This document shows positions 1-15,009 of a stretch of 64,000 nucleotides of DNA, piece by piece. How positions within the stretch are numbered: position 1 is the stretch's first letter; every line of letters starts with the position of its first letter. Origin of the DNA: Blastococcus saxobsidens. GTDB taxonomy: Bacteria; Actinomycetota; Actinomycetes; Mycobacteriales; Geodermatophilaceae. The notes below the pieces were generated by a model, which was not told the DNA's origin, did not search any database, and saw nothing but the letters and a program-made list of their open reading frames with translations. Where the stretch lies: the NCBI RefSeq assembly GCF_002938435.1, contig NZ_POQT01000012.1, positions 1-64,000 on the forward strand. The letters run 5' to 3'. The position numbers were made by a program, and so were the translations under genes.

Positions 1-152
1 CACCGGTCGTGGACACCGTGACCGAGCCCGTACTGACACCGGTCGTGGACACCGTGACCGAGCCCGTACTGACACCGGTCGTGGACACCGTGACCGAGCC
101 CGTACTGACACCGGTCGTGGACACCGTGACCGAGCCCGTGCTGGCACCGGTC
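1..152 (+). repeat. In-frame 36-bp tandem repeat array
   Basis: Units lie at 9-44, 45-80, 81-116 and 117-152. The first three are identical and the fourth differs at two bases. The eight bases before position 9 match the end of a unit, so the array starts left of the window. The unit length is a multiple of three, so copy-number change would lengthen or shorten the protein without breaking it. Confidence 0.9.
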
Positions 153-503
153 GTGGACACCGCCGTTCTGGTGAACATCGGTCCACCCAGTCCCGCTGAC
201 ACCGGCACCCTGCCGGTCACCGTCACCGCCGTGGCCTCCGAGCCGGCTCCGACACTCGCGGCCGGCGCTGTCGAGCGCCGGTCGACCGACCTTCCGCGGG
301 TCCCCGCCCATGGATCACCCGCTCAACCGGCGTCCCCTCCCGCGACTACCGGCTCGTCGGCCGGCGGCTCGGCGTCCGCATCGACCCATCCTGCCCCGTT
401 CCCGTCCTCCCCCCGCCCCGTCGCCGGCGGGCTCGTCTCCACGGCTCCGGCGGAGCAGCTCGAGGCGGGTTCGATACCCGAGCCCACCCAGACCCCCGAC
501 TGA
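1..503 (+). CDS. Tandem-repeat Pro/Val/Thr-rich protein, 5' end outside window
   Basis: The frame is open at the left edge and ends with TGA at 501-503, so only the C-terminal part is visible. It begins with identical 12-residue repeats (VDTVTEPVLTPV), three exact and a fourth with one change, and continues as a low-complexity tail rich in Pro, Ala, Ser and Thr. No catalytic domain, membrane segment or sorting signal is visible in this portion. The repeats are identical at the DNA level, so expansion is recent. The composition suggests an extracellular or wall-associated stalk, which is an inference. The next gene, on the same strand 182 nt downstream, is also secreted and low-complexity. The family is not recognised. 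Confidence 0.6.
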   Translation, partial: PVVDTVTEPVLTPVVDTVTEPVLTPVVDTVTEPVLTPVVDTVTEPVLAPVVDTAVLVNIGPPSPADTGTLPVTVTAVASEPAPTLAAGAVERRSTDLPRVPAHGSPAQPASPPATTGSSAGGSASASTHPAPFPSSPRPVAGGLVSTAPAEQLEAGSIPEPTQTPD

Positions 504-684
504 CGAGGCCTGCCGCAGCCGATGCTGCGCAGCATTCACGGCGATCTATTGCCGAACGTCTCACCTCGTCCGGCCGTTCGACGGCCCCATTCCCCGATGC
601 GCATGCCATTTGCGCACCGGTACGGCGCATTTCCTCTGCGCCCAGAACAAAGCCCTGCACCAATCTGGAAGGGATCAATCTGCA

Positions 685-1320
685 ATGAGAAAGAACCTTC
701 GCAATGGCCTCGCCATCGCGACCATGTCCAGCGGCATGTGGCTGCTCGGACAGGCCGTGGCGAGCGCCGACACCGACACGAACATCGGGTCCCCGGTCAC
801 CCAGGTCGCCCAGTCGCTCGCCGTCGGCGGGGACAGCGACGCCACCTCGGGTGCCACCTCGGACTCAGGCGACACCGGCGAGCAGAGCAACACCGCCACC
901 CAGAACGGCACCGGCGGCTCGGCTGACGGCGGTACCGCCAACGGCGGCACCGCCACCACCGGCAACGGTGGCGACGGCGGCGACGGCAACGCCACCTCCG
1001 GGGACAACAGCACCGAGGAGTCCGGCTCGAAGAGCACCCAGGAGTCCGAGGAGGGCCACCACCACTCCGGTGGCGACACCACCACGAACTCCGAGACCGG
1101 GGACGCCAACGCCGAAGGCACCGGCGGTCGCGGCGGTGACGCCAACGGCGACGCCGACGCCTCAGGCGGCTCCGCCGACGGCGGCACCGCCGGCGGCACC
1201 ACCCAGGACAACTCGGGTGAGAACAACGCCAACACCGGAGGCAACGACGCCAACTCCTCCGCCGACTCCGGCAACGGCGGCGACGCCGGCATCCTGACCA
1301 GGCTGCTCACGCTCGGCTGA
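685..1320 (+). CDS. Secreted Gly/Asn/Asp-rich (PGRS-like) low-complexity protein
   Basis: 211 residues. The ATG at 685 is chosen because a GGAAGGGA ribosome site (667-674) precedes it and a signal peptide follows at once: basic MRKNLRNG, then a hydrophobic stretch ending in AVASA. The frame is open further upstream but that stretch lacks coding character. The mature part is almost only Gly, Asn, Thr, Ser, Ala and Asp, with GGxA and NGG-type repeats reminiscent of mycobacterial PGRS regions, and one acidic/His patch (EEGHHH) around residue 125. It ends in a short hydrophobic tail (ILTRLLTLG). There is no enzyme motif. A surface or matrix role is inferred. A strong hairpin follows at 1383-1414. 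Confidence 0.75.
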   Translation: MRKNLRNGLAIATMSSGMWLLGQAVASADTDTNIGSPVTQVAQSLAVGGDSDATSGATSDSGDTGEQSNTATQNGTGGSADGGTANGGTATTGNGGDGGDGNATSGDNSTEESGSKSTQESEEGHHHSGGDTTTNSETGDANAEGTGGRGGDANGDADASGGSADGGTAGGTTQDNSGENNANTGGNDANSSADSGNGGDAGILTRLLTLG

Positions 1321-1382
1321 TGTCCGGAGGGGGTTTCCGACTGATCGGAGATTCCCGTCGACGGCCGAATCCGGCCGCAGAA

Positions 1383-1414
1383 CCTGCCCGGGTGTCCAGT
1401 GACACCCGGGCAGG
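1383..1414 (+). terminator. Perfect 14-bp hairpin, terminator-like
   Basis: CCTGCCCGGGTGTC (1383-1396) pairs exactly with GACACCCGGGCAGG (1401-1414) across a 4-nt loop. It lies 62 nt after the stop of the Gly/Asn-rich gene and ends before the promoter of the next gene. No U-tract is present, as is usual in high-GC actinobacteria. Confidence 0.75.
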
Positions 1415-1485
1415 CCTGCGTCCGGGCATGGTTTCGGGCGCTCGGGGGCGGCGATGCGCACCCAAGCGCACGTACTGTGGTCGAC

Positions 1486-2613
1486 GTGGGGCGACGGACG
1501 GCGGTCAGGGCCTCGCCTTGGCTCGCCGTGGTCCTGACCGGCCTGCTGCTCTCCGCCTGCGGCGACGGCGGCTACGAGCCCTCCGGCCCGTTCCGGCCGC
1601 TCCCCGAGGGTGCGCCCCCGAAGGTCGGTCCGCCGCCGACCAGCCTGCCGCCCGGTTCCGCGCAGCCGGGCTCCGGCGAGGAGGGAGGTGATCCGAACGT
1701 CGTGGCCACCGGGCTCACCGTGCCGACCGGGCTGGTGCTGCTCCCCGACGGGTCGGCCATCGTCGGCGAGCGGGAGACCGGGCGACTGCTCCAGGTGTTC
1801 CCCGACCGCTCCCCGGCCAAGGAGCTGATGGTCGTCCCGGGCGTGGACACCGCCGGCGACGGCGGGCTGCTGGGCCTGGCGCTCTCCCCCACGTTCCTCG
1901 AGGACGGGCTGCTGTTCGCCTACATCTCCACCGCGACCGACAACCGGGTGGTGCGGTTCCCCATCGGTGGCACGCCGAACCCCGTGCTCACCGGCATCCC
2001 CCGGGGCGAGGTGGGCAACGGCGGCGCCCTGATGACCGGGCTGGACGGCAACCTCTACGTGGGGACCGGGGACGCCGGGAACCCCGCCCTGGCCGCGGAC
2101 CCGGCGTCGCTGGCGGGCAAGGTCCTGCGCGTCGACGTCTTCGGCCGTGCGGTGGGCGATGGCCCGGTGTTCAGCCGGGGCCACCGGGACGTCACCGCGC
2201 TGTGCCAGGACGAGGAACGCCTGTACGCCACCGACGAGGCGCAGCAGGGCCCCGACGAGTTCGACGTCGTTCCCGAGGGCGGGGACGCCGCGGCCCCCCC
2301 GCTGGTCGCCGTCCCGGCCGAGGAGGGCGGTCTCGGTGGCTGCGCCGTCGCCAACGGCACGGTGTTCCTCGGCGCCCTGGACGGCGAACGGGTGCACGTC
2401 GTGACCCTCGACCAGGAGGGCAGGCCGCTGGAGGACGCCACGGAGGAGGTGCTCGGGGGCCGCTACGGCCGGCTGCGCACCGTCGTCCTCGACGCCGAGG
2501 GCGCGCTGTGGGTGACCACGTCGAACAAGGACGGCGTCGGCACCCCGGGCGAGGGCGACGACAAGGTGCTCCGGATCCGCCCCCCGGGCGGCCAGCCGCA
2601 GTCCCCGCTCTGA
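1486..2613 (+). CDS. Lipoprotein beta-propeller, PQQ glucose/sorbosone dehydrogenase-like
   Basis: 375 residues. The start is the GTG at 1486 because TACTGT (1473-1478, TAnnnT -10 type) ends 7 nt before it, which implies a leaderless transcript; the signal peptide then begins with VGRRTAVR. The lipobox LLSAC puts lipid on Cys about 25 residues in, followed by a Pro/Gly linker. The rest reads as a six-bladed propeller of the soluble glucose dehydrogenase / HHIP type: PTGLVLLPDGSAIVGER, GGLLGLALSP, NGGALMTGLDGNLYVGTGD and AGKVLRVD are characteristic. It is likely to act outside the membrane on sugars or aldoses. Substrate and PQQ dependence cannot be read from the sequence. It converges on a broken acetyltransferase gene 10 nt downstream. 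Confidence 0.8.
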   Translation: MGRRTAVRASPWLAVVLTGLLLSACGDGGYEPSGPFRPLPEGAPPKVGPPPTSLPPGSAQPGSGEEGGDPNVVATGLTVPTGLVLLPDGSAIVGERETGRLLQVFPDRSPAKELMVVPGVDTAGDGGLLGLALSPTFLEDGLLFAYISTATDNRVVRFPIGGTPNPVLTGIPRGEVGNGGALMTGLDGNLYVGTGDAGNPALAADPASLAGKVLRVDVFGRAVGDGPVFSRGHRDVTALCQDEERLYATDEAQQGPDEFDVVPEGGDAAAPPLVAVPAEEGGLGGCAVANGTVFLGALDGERVHVVTLDQEGRPLEDATEEVLGGRYGRLRTVVLDAEGALWVTTSNKDGVGTPGEGDDKVLRIRPPGGQPQSPL

Positions 2614-2623
2614 TCCCCCGTCG

Positions 2624-3195
2624 TCACGCCTGCGCGGACCCCGCCGGAGCCCGCTCGGCGCGCACGAACCGGTGGACGACGTGGTCCCGTGGGTCCAGCG
2701 GGTTGTCCGGCGTGAGCTCGCCCTCGGCGTACCAGGTGGCGCCCGCCCGGCGCAGCGCGCGCCACGAGGCCTCGTTGCCCAGCGCCACCGGCACGAGCAC
2801 GTCCCGCGCGTCCGGGTGGTCGGCGAAGCCGCGGGCCACCCCGGCCGCGACGAGCGCGGCGCCCAGACCGAGCCCGCGGGCAGCCGGCACGCCGATCAGG
2901 TAGTCGATGCTCAGCGCTCCCGGCGGCACCGGGCACACCGTGCTCAGCTCGGCCAGCAACTCCGGCTCGTCGTCGAACCGGTAGACCTGCACCAGCCCGA
3001 ACGGCTCCCCCTCGTGCAGGCCGGATGTAGACCGAATCGGCCCTCCTGCAGGGGCCCGTCGCGAGCTCGCGAGCGGTGGGGAGCAGGAGGGTCCTTCTAC
3101 CACCAGCGGGCGACCAGCGGCTCGGCGAGCCACTGCGCCAGCATCGGGAAGTCCGACCGCCGCAGCGGTCGCAGCACCACCTCGGGCAGCTCCAC
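2624..3195 (-). pseudogene. GNAT (AAC(6')-like) acetyltransferase, interrupted by a palindromic repeat
   Basis: The 5' part (GTG at 3195) encodes VELPEVVLRPLRRSDFPM and ends ...VARWW, the usual start of this GNAT family. An in-frame TAG (3097-3099) follows immediately and is the first triplet of a repeat element (3039-3099). The 3' part, in another frame, is intact family sequence: EPFGLVQVYRF, PGALSIDYLIGVPAARGLG with the acetyl-CoA loop, and a normal C-terminus. About 30 residues that normally join ARWW to the PFGLVQ segment are missing. Insertion of the element with local loss of gene sequence explains both the stop and the frame change. The 3' part alone would lack the N-terminal strand and helix, so activity is unlikely. 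Confidence 0.8.
3039..3099 (-). repeat. Dispersed palindromic element, copy 1, inside the GNAT gene
   Basis: Read on the minus strand it starts TAGAAGGACC and ends GGCC. The outer stem is CCCTCCTGC paired with GCAGGAGGG, and the centre contains the palindrome CGCGAGCTCGCG. It matches the elements at 18786, 32390 and 38609 in order, length and conserved blocks. It is the only copy found inside a gene. Confidence 0.8.
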
Positions 3196-3204
3196 GCACC
3201 GAGG

Positions 3205-4704
3205 CTAGGAGCTGATCAGGCGCTCCTCGAGCATCCGCTTCACGGTGGCGGCGTCGGCCTTGCCGCGGGTGGTCTTCATGACCGCCCCGACCAGCGCGCC
3301 GATCGCCTGCACCTTGCCGCCGCGCACCTTGTCGGCCACGTCGGGGTTGCCCTCGATCGCCGCCTCGACGGCCGCGACCAGCTCGTCGGACTCCCCCATG
3401 ACGGCCAGGCCGCGGGACTCCACCACCTGGGCCGGGCCGCCCTCGCCGGCCAGCACGCCGTCCAGCGCCTGCCGGGCCAGCTGGTCGTTGATGGTGCCGG
3501 CGGAGACCAGGCCGATCAGCTCCGCGACCTGCGCCGGGGTGACGGCCAGGTCGCCGAGGTCGGTGCCGGCGTCGTTGGCGCGGCGGGCCAGCTCGCCGAG
3601 CCACCACTTCCGGGCGTCGGCCGGGTCGGCGCCCGCGGCCACGGTGTCGCTGACCAGCTCGACGGCGCCGGCGTTGACCAGCCAGGCCATCTCCGTCGGC
3701 GAGATGCCCCACTCGTCGCGGAGCCGGGCGCGGCGGGCGGCCGGCAGCTCCGGCAGCGCGGCGCGCAGCTTCTCGACCCACTCCTCGTCGGGGGCGATCG
3801 GCACCAGGTCGGGCTCGGGGAAGTACCGGTAGTCGGTGGCCTCCTCCTTGCTGCGTCCGGTGGAGGTGCTGCCGGAGTCCTCGTGGAAGTGCCGGGTCTC
3901 CTGAACGACCCGCCCGCCGGCGTCGAGGACGGCGGCCTGGCGGCGCATCTCGAAGCGCACCGACCGCTCCACCGAGCGCAGCGAGTTCACGTTCTTGGTC
4001 TCGGTGCGGGTCCCCCACTCGAGGCTGCCGATGGGCGCGAGCGAGGTGTTGACGTCGCAGCGCAGGTTGCCCTGCTCCATGCGGACCTCGGAGACGCCCA
4101 GGGCCAGCAGGATCTCGCGCAGCTCGGTCACGTAGGCGCGCGCGACCTCCGGCGCCTTCGCGCCGGCGCCGGGGATCGGGCGGGTGACGATCTCGACCAG
4201 CGGGATGCCGGCGCGGTTGTAGTCGACCAGCGAGTGGTCGGCGCCGTGGATGCGCCCGGTGGAGCCACCGACGTGCAGGTTCTTGCCGGTGTCCTCCTCG
4301 AGGTGCACCCGCTCGATCTCCACGCGGTAGGTCTCGCCGTCGACCTCGACGTCCAGGTGCCCCGCGGTGCACAGCGGCTCGTCGTACTGGCTGGTCTGGA
4401 ACCCCTTGGGGATGTCCGGGTAGAAGTAGTTCTTCCGCGCGAACCGCGACCAGGAGGCGATCCGGCAGCCCAGCGCCAGGCCGATGCGGATCGTGGACTC
4501 GATGGCGACCGCGTTCGCCGCCGGCAGCGAGCCGGGCAGGCCCAGGCAGACCGGGCAGGTCTGGGTGTTGGGCTCGGCGCCGAAGGTCGTCGAGCAGCCG
4601 CAGAACATCTTCGACTCGGTGCCCAGCTCGACGTGGGTCTCCAGGCCGATGACCGGCTCGTACCGGGTGAGGACCTCGTCGTAGTCGACCAGGGTGTCGC
4701 TCAT
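3205..4704 (-). CDS. gatB: Aspartyl/glutamyl-tRNA(Asn/Gln) amidotransferase subunit B
   Basis: 499 residues, the normal length. GatB binds misacylated Glu-tRNA(Gln) or Asp-tRNA(Asn), activates it with ATP and lets ammonia from GatA amidate it. Family signatures are [13 protein letters not shown] near the N-terminus, the zinc-type cysteines in MFCGCS and [26 protein letters not shown], and the C-terminal YqeY-like tRNA-binding helices ([19 protein letters not shown]). The ATG at 4704 overlaps the gatA stop by 4 nt (ATGA), so gatC-gatA-gatB is translated as a coupled unit. In M. tuberculosis pfkA lies between gatA and gatB; here it is absent. Confidence 0.97.
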   Translation of the reverse strand: MSDTLVDYDEVLTRYEPVIGLETHVELGTESKMFCGCSTTFGAEPNTQTCPVCLGLPGSLPAANAVAIESTIRIGLALGCRIASWSRFARKNYFYPDIPKGFQTSQYDEPLCTAGHLDVEVDGETYRVEIERVHLEEDTGKNLHVGGSTGRIHGADHSLVDYNRAGIPLVEIVTRPIPGAGAKAPEVARAYVTELREILLALGVSEVRMEQGNLRCDVNTSLAPIGSLEWGTRTETKNVNSLRSVERSVRFEMRRQAAVLDAGGRVVQETRHFHEDSGSTSTGRSKEEATDYRYFPEPDLVPIAPDEEWVEKLRAALPELPAARRARLRDEWGISPTEMAWLVNAGAVELVSDTVAAGADPADARKWWLGELARRANDAGTDLGDLAVTPAQVAELIGLVSAGTINDQLARQALDGVLAGEGGPAQVVESRGLAVMGESDELVAAVEAAIEGNPDVADKVRGGKVQAIGALVGAVMKTTRGKADAATVKRMLEERLISS

Positions 4705-6230
4705 GAGTGGGGGTTCTCCATCCCGGCGAGGAACGTGTGACCGCGGGCGGCGTCCTGGGCCGCCTCCAGGGCGGCGGCCACCCGGTAGCAGCGGTCGTCG
4801 GCCAGCGCCGGCGCCATGACCTGGAAGCCGACGGGGAGGCCGTCGGACAGGCCGCACGGCACCGAGATCGCCGGGACGCCGGCCAGGCTCGCCGGGAGCG
4901 TGCAGAGGTCGGCGGCGTACATGGCGACCGGGTCGTCGACGCGGGCGCCGATCGACCACGCGACGGTCGGGCTGGTGGGGCTGACCAGCACATCGACGTC
5001 GTCCCACGCGGTGGTGAAGTCCCGGGTGATCAGCGTGCGGACCTTCTGCGCCTGCCCGTAGTAGGCCTCGTAGTAGCCGCTGGACAGCGCGTACGTGCCG
5101 AGGATGATCCGGCGCTTCACCTCGGGACCGAAGCCCTGCTCGCGGGTGAGCGCCATGACCTCGTCGAGGTCGCGGCCGCCGTCGTCGCCGACGCGCACGC
5201 CGTAGCGGACGCCGTCGAAGCGGGCCAGGTTGGACGACGCCTCGCTCGGCGCGATCAGGTAGTAGGCCGGCAGCGCCAGGTCGAAGGCCGGGCAGGAGAC
5301 CTGGCGGACCTCCGCGCCCAGGCTCTCCAGCAGCGCGACGGTCTCGGCGAAGCGGGCGAGCACTCCGGGGTCGTAGCCGTCGGCGTGCCCCTCCCCGCCG
5401 AGCTCGGTGACGACACCGACCTTGAGGCCGGACAGGTCGCCCCCGGCGCCGCGGCGGGCGGCCTCGGCGAGGACCGGCACCGGGGAGTCGATGCTGGTGG
5501 AGTCCAGCGGGTCGTGACCGGCGATGGCCTCGTGCAGCAGGGCCGCGTCGAGCACCGTGCGGGTCATGGGGCCGGCCTGGTCGAGGCTGGAGGAGAACGC
5601 GATCAGCCCGTACCGGGACACGGAGCCGTAGGTGGGCTTGTGGCCCACCAGGCCGGTGACGGCGGCCGGCTGGCGGATCGAGCCACCGGTGTCGGTGCCG
5701 ATGGCCCAGGGTGCGAGGCCGGCGGCGACGGCCGCCGAGGAACCACCCGAGGAGCCGCCGGGGATGCGGTCGGTGTCCCAGGGGTTGCGGGTGACCTGGT
5801 AGGCGGAGTTCTCGGTGGAGGACCCCATGGCGAACTCGTCCATGTTGGTCTTGCCGAGCAGCACCGTGCCGGCCGCCTTGAGCCGGGCGGCCAGGGTGGC
5901 GTCGTACGGCGGGCGCCACCCCGCGAGGATCTTCGAGCCGCTGGTCGTGGGCACGCCCTCGGTGACGACGACGTCCTTGAGCGCCAGCGGGACGCCGGCC
6001 AGGGGACCGAGCTCCTCACCCCTGGCGCGGGCGGCGTCGACCGCCCCTGCGGCCGCCAGCGCGGCGTCGGCGTCGACGTGCAGGTAGGCGCCGATGGTGC
6101 CGTCCTGGGCGGCGATGCGGTCGAGGTAGGCCTGGGTCACCTCGACCGAGCCCACCTCCCCGGACTGCAGGGCGCGGCTGAGCTCGGCGGCGGTGCTGGC
6201 CGTGATGTCGGTGGCGGTCACGTCGCTCAC
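4701..6230 (-). CDS. gatA: Aspartyl/glutamyl-tRNA(Asn/Gln) amidotransferase subunit A
   Basis: 509 residues, an amidase-signature enzyme that hydrolyses glutamine (or asparagine) and passes ammonia to GatB. The Ser-cisSer-Lys triad is visible: Lys in PLALKDVVV, and the serines in [14 protein letters not shown] and [12 protein letters not shown]. The segment [13 protein letters not shown], which follows the second serine motif, is also typical. The ATG at 6230 overlaps the gatC stop by 4 nt. The cytoplasmic GatCAB complex substitutes for a missing glutaminyl- or asparaginyl-tRNA synthetase, which is usual in actinobacteria. Confidence 0.97.
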   Translation of the reverse strand: MSDVTATDITASTAAELSRALQSGEVGSVEVTQAYLDRIAAQDGTIGAYLHVDADAALAAAGAVDAARARGEELGPLAGVPLALKDVVVTEGVPTTSGSKILAGWRPPYDATLAARLKAAGTVLLGKTNMDEFAMGSSTENSAYQVTRNPWDTDRIPGGSSGGSSAAVAAGLAPWAIGTDTGGSIRQPAAVTGLVGHKPTYGSVSRYGLIAFSSSLDQAGPMTRTVLDAALLHEAIAGHDPLDSTSIDSPVPVLAEAARRGAGGDLSGLKVGVVTELGGEGHADGYDPGVLARFAETVALLESLGAEVRQVSCPAFDLALPAYYLIAPSEASSNLARFDGVRYGVRVGDDGGRDLDEVMALTREQGFGPEVKRRIILGTYALSSGYYEAYYGQAQKVRTLITRDFTTAWDDVDVLVSPTSPTVAWSIGARVDDPVAMYAADLCTLPASLAGVPAISVPCGLSDGLPVGFQVMAPALADDRCYRVAAALEAAQDAARGHTFLAGMENPHS

Positions 6231-6544
6231 TGCTCCTCCCCCAGGATGCGCGGCACGCGGAAGCGGCCGTCCTCCGCGGCGGGGGCGCCGGCGAGGACGA
6301 CATCGCGCGCCAGGCTCGGCCGGGCGACGTCGGCACGCATGACGTTGGTCATCGGCACGGCGTGCGTGGTGGGGGCGACGTCGGCGACGTCGGCCTTGCC
6401 CACCTGGGCGACGGCGTCCAGCACGGCGGCGAGCTGACCGGCGAACAGGTCCAGCTCCTCGTCGCTCACGGCCAGCCGGGACAGGTGCGCCAGGTGCGCC
6501 ACCTCGTCGCGGGTCAGCTGGCCCTTCGGGGAGGGGGTGCTCAT
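6227..6544 (-). CDS. gatC: Aspartyl/glutamyl-tRNA(Asn/Gln) amidotransferase subunit C
   Basis: 105 residues, slightly longer than the usual 95-100. GatC is the small clamp that holds GatA and GatB together. Typical features are the N-terminal [21 protein letters not shown] segment and the C-terminal FRVPRIL motif. The ATG at 6544 is preferred over an upstream in-frame codon because it gives the usual short N-terminus. It is first in gatC-gatA-gatB, with 4-nt overlaps between all three genes. The divergent ACT gene starts 172 nt away, so the two promoters share this gap. Confidence 0.95.
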   Translation of the reverse strand: MSTPSPKGQLTRDEVAHLAHLSRLAVSDEELDLFAGQLAAVLDAVAQVGKADVADVAPTTHAVPMTNVMRADVARPSLARDVVLAGAPAAEDGRFRVPRILGEEQ

Positions 6545-6716
6545 GCTGCGGTGGAACTCCACTTCGGCGGTGCCCGGCGGCCCGCTCTCGGGCCGGGACG
6601 TGACCGGGTCACTGTACGTGGGGCCCTCCGGCCGCCGGGGGAGCGTGAGAGGCTGCCCCCGATCGCGATCGACGGAGATCGGCCCGCAACCCGGCGAGGA
6701 CTCCCCCGGAGGAACC

Positions 6717-7391
6717 GTGTCCTATCTCCTGCGTCTCGTCGTGCCCGACCGCCCCGGTGTGCTGGGCGCCGTCGCCACCGCCCTGGGCACGGCGGGCATC
6801 GACATCGTCTCGCTCGACGTGCTGGAGCGGGCCAACGGCATCGCCGTCGACGACATCGTCGTGGACCTGCCGGCCGACCGGCTGCCCGACAGCCTCATCA
6901 CGGTGGCGAGGACCGTGCCCGGCGTGCAGGTGGAGTCGCTGCGACCCTTCGCCGGGCCGCTGGACACCCACCGCGAGCTGGAGCTGCTGGAGGCGCTGTC
7001 GCGCGGTGACCGCGCCCCCACGGAGCTGCTGGCCACGGAGCTGCCCCGGGTGTTCCACAGCGGATGGGCGGCCGTGCTCGACGGCGCCGGGCAGCCGGCT
7101 CCCCTGCCGGAGGGCGCGGTGCTCGCGGCATCGGAGGCGGCGCCGGGGTTCACCGGGCTGACCCTGCCCTGGCTGCCCCTGCCGGGGCCGCGACTGCTGC
7201 CCAGCGACGACCCGTGGCTACCGGACCGCTGGCAGGAGATGGCCATCGAGATGATGGCCGTGCCCTTCGGGGCGGCCCGCGCGCTGGTGCTCGGCCGCTC
7301 CGGCGGACCTGCCTTCCGCCGGTCGGAGCTGCTCCGGCTGGCGCACCTCACCGGCATCGCCTCGACGGTCGGCGTCCTCCCGCCGGTCTGA
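6717..7391 (+). CDS. ACT-domain amino-acid-binding regulatory protein
   Basis: 224 residues. The GTG at 6717 follows a clear CGGAGGA site. The N-terminal 75 residues form an ACT domain (LLRLVVPDRPGVLGAVATAL, then GIDIVSLDVLER), a fold that binds small ligands such as amino acids and regulates partner enzymes or transporters. The C-terminal 130 residues have no recognised catalytic motif. The M. tuberculosis counterpart, Rv3013, sits at the same place beside ligA and gatC and points the same way, so the association is old. The ligand and target are unknown. Confidence 0.8.
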   Translation: MSYLLRLVVPDRPGVLGAVATALGTAGIDIVSLDVLERANGIAVDDIVVDLPADRLPDSLITVARTVPGVQVESLRPFAGPLDTHRELELLEALSRGDRAPTELLATELPRVFHSGWAAVLDGAGQPAPLPEGAVLAASEAAPGFTGLTLPWLPLPGPRLLPSDDPWLPDRWQEMAIEMMAVPFGAARALVLGRSGGPAFRRSELLRLAHLTGIASTVGVLPPV

Positions 7392-7516
7392 CGGCCACGC
7401 AGGCCGGCACCGCCGGGCCATCGCCACCGGGCCAGATCTCGGCCCTTCGCGGACCGGCCGTACGGCGGTGAACCGCTCCCCGTCCGGCTACCTGGGGAGC
7501 CCAGTTCTGTCGGTGG

Positions 7517-7532
7517 TCGAACATACGATCGA
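7517..7532 (+). promoter_or_regulatory. LexA-type SOS box overlapping a -10 element
   Basis: TCGAACATACGATCGA differs at one base from the actinobacterial SOS consensus TCGAAC-N4-GTTCGA. TACGAT (7524-7529) inside it fits a TAnnnT -10, and the GTG at 7537 follows after 7 nt, so LexA binding would block the start site. In M. tuberculosis, REP13E12-family genes are known LexA targets, which matches the gene downstream. Confidence 0.7.
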
Positions 7533-7536
7533 ACGC

Positions 7537-13911
<6,375 letters not shown>

Positions 13912-13973
13912 GGCGGCAGAGTAGGTCGGACCGGTCGCGGTCGACCAGATCCTCGACGAGCGAGTCGTGACGC

Positions 13974-14984
13974 TCAGTCGGGAATCAGGTACTTCGCGGC
14001 TTCCCGCACGTGGGCCATGGCGGCACGGGCGTGGGTCGGCGTGGCGCCGGCCAGCCCGCAGGAGGGGGTCAGCGTCACCGCGTCGGCCAGCTGCTGGACG
14101 GGGAAGCCCAGCTCGCTCCACCACGCCTGCACCCGCGAGGCGGTGGCCTTCGGCGCCGGCAGCCGGGCATCGGTGCCCGGGACGACGCCCAGCAGCAGGT
14201 GCACCCCGGCGTCGACCGCCTCGCCCACCGCGTCCAGGTCCTGGACCAGCCCGAGGTCGAACGACAGCCCTGCCGCACCGGCGGCGCGGAAGAGCGCGAG
14301 CGGCATCCGCGTCGCGCAGCAGTGCACGACGACGGCGCCCGGCAGCGCGCCGATCACCGCACCGAGCTCCTGCTCCACCACGTCGGCGGCGACGGCGGCC
14401 AGCTTGCCGAAGCCGGTGATCGTCGGCAGCCCGCCCTGGAGCACCGCCGGGACCGACGGCTCGTCGAGCTGGACGACGACCTGCGCCCCGGGCACCCGGG
14501 CCTGCACCTCGGCCACGTGCGCGCCCAGCCCCTCGGCGAGCGACTGGGCGAGGTCGCGGCGCGCGCCGGCGTCGACGACGGCGCGGTCGCCGCGGGTCCG
14601 CTCGAGCCCGGCGGCCAGCGTCCACGGACCGGCGGCCTGCACCTTGAACGGGCCGGTCCAGCGCTCGGCGACGTCGTGCAGCGCGTCGAGGTCGCGGGCG
14701 AGGAACTCCTCCGCCCGCTGCTGGTCGATGCCCGGCCGGGGCACGAGCCGCCAACCGGCCGGGGTCAGGTCCACCGCCAGGTCGACCAGGAGGGCGGCGC
14801 TGCGGCCGAGCATGTCGGCGCCGGCGCCCCGTCCGGGCAGCTCGGGCAGGTGGGCGAAGCCGGGCAGCTCCCCCACCACCGTGCGCAGCGCCTCCGCCGG
14901 ATCGGTGCCGGGCAGCGATCCGACGCCGGAGGCCGGCCCCCACGTCGGAGGAGCCTGCGTCGGGTCGTCGTTCTCGGAGCTCAC
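13974..14984 (-). CDS. Cobalamin-independent methionine synthase (MetE C-domain) family protein
   Basis: 336 residues, about the size of a single MetE C-terminal TIM barrel. Sequence signs are ATRMPLALFRAAG after VVVHCC (zinc-ligand-like His and Cys), VVQLDEPSVPAVL and TLTPSCGLAGATP, whose Cys corresponds to the last zinc ligand of MetE. Proteins of this short type, such as Rv3015c next to ligA in M. tuberculosis, have no proven reaction; methyl transfer to a thiol is plausible. The GTG at 14984 follows TAGCGT (14997-14992) by 7 nt, so it is probably leaderless. It is followed by the M16 peptidase gene on the same strand. Confidence 0.75.
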   Translation of the reverse strand: MSSENDDPTQAPPTWGPASGVGSLPGTDPAEALRTVVGELPGFAHLPELPGRGAGADMLGRSAALLVDLAVDLTPAGWRLVPRPGIDQQRAEEFLARDLDALHDVAERWTGPFKVQAAGPWTLAAGLERTRGDRAVVDAGARRDLAQSLAEGLGAHVAEVQARVPGAQVVVQLDEPSVPAVLQGGLPTITGFGKLAAVAADVVEQELGAVIGALPGAVVVHCCATRMPLALFRAAGAAGLSFDLGLVQDLDAVGEAVDAGVHLLLGVVPGTDARLPAPKATASRVQAWWSELGFPVQQLADAVTLTPSCGLAGATPTHARAAMAHVREAAKYLIPD

Positions 14985-15009
14985 GGCGGCGACGCTAGTC
15001 CGGCGGGAC

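Noticed and set aside
1-152. CRISPR-like array
   Set aside because: Units follow each other without spacers, are in frame and encode a repeated peptide.
310-684. Longer N-terminus for the Gly/Asn-rich protein
   Set aside because: The upstream frame is Arg/Pro-rich shadow of the preceding gene; a ribosome site and signal peptide fit ATG 685.
4707-6437. Long open frame opposite gatA and gatC
   Set aside because: It is an antisense shadow caused by high GC; Gly/Arg/Val/His-rich with no family resemblance, while gatA is certain.
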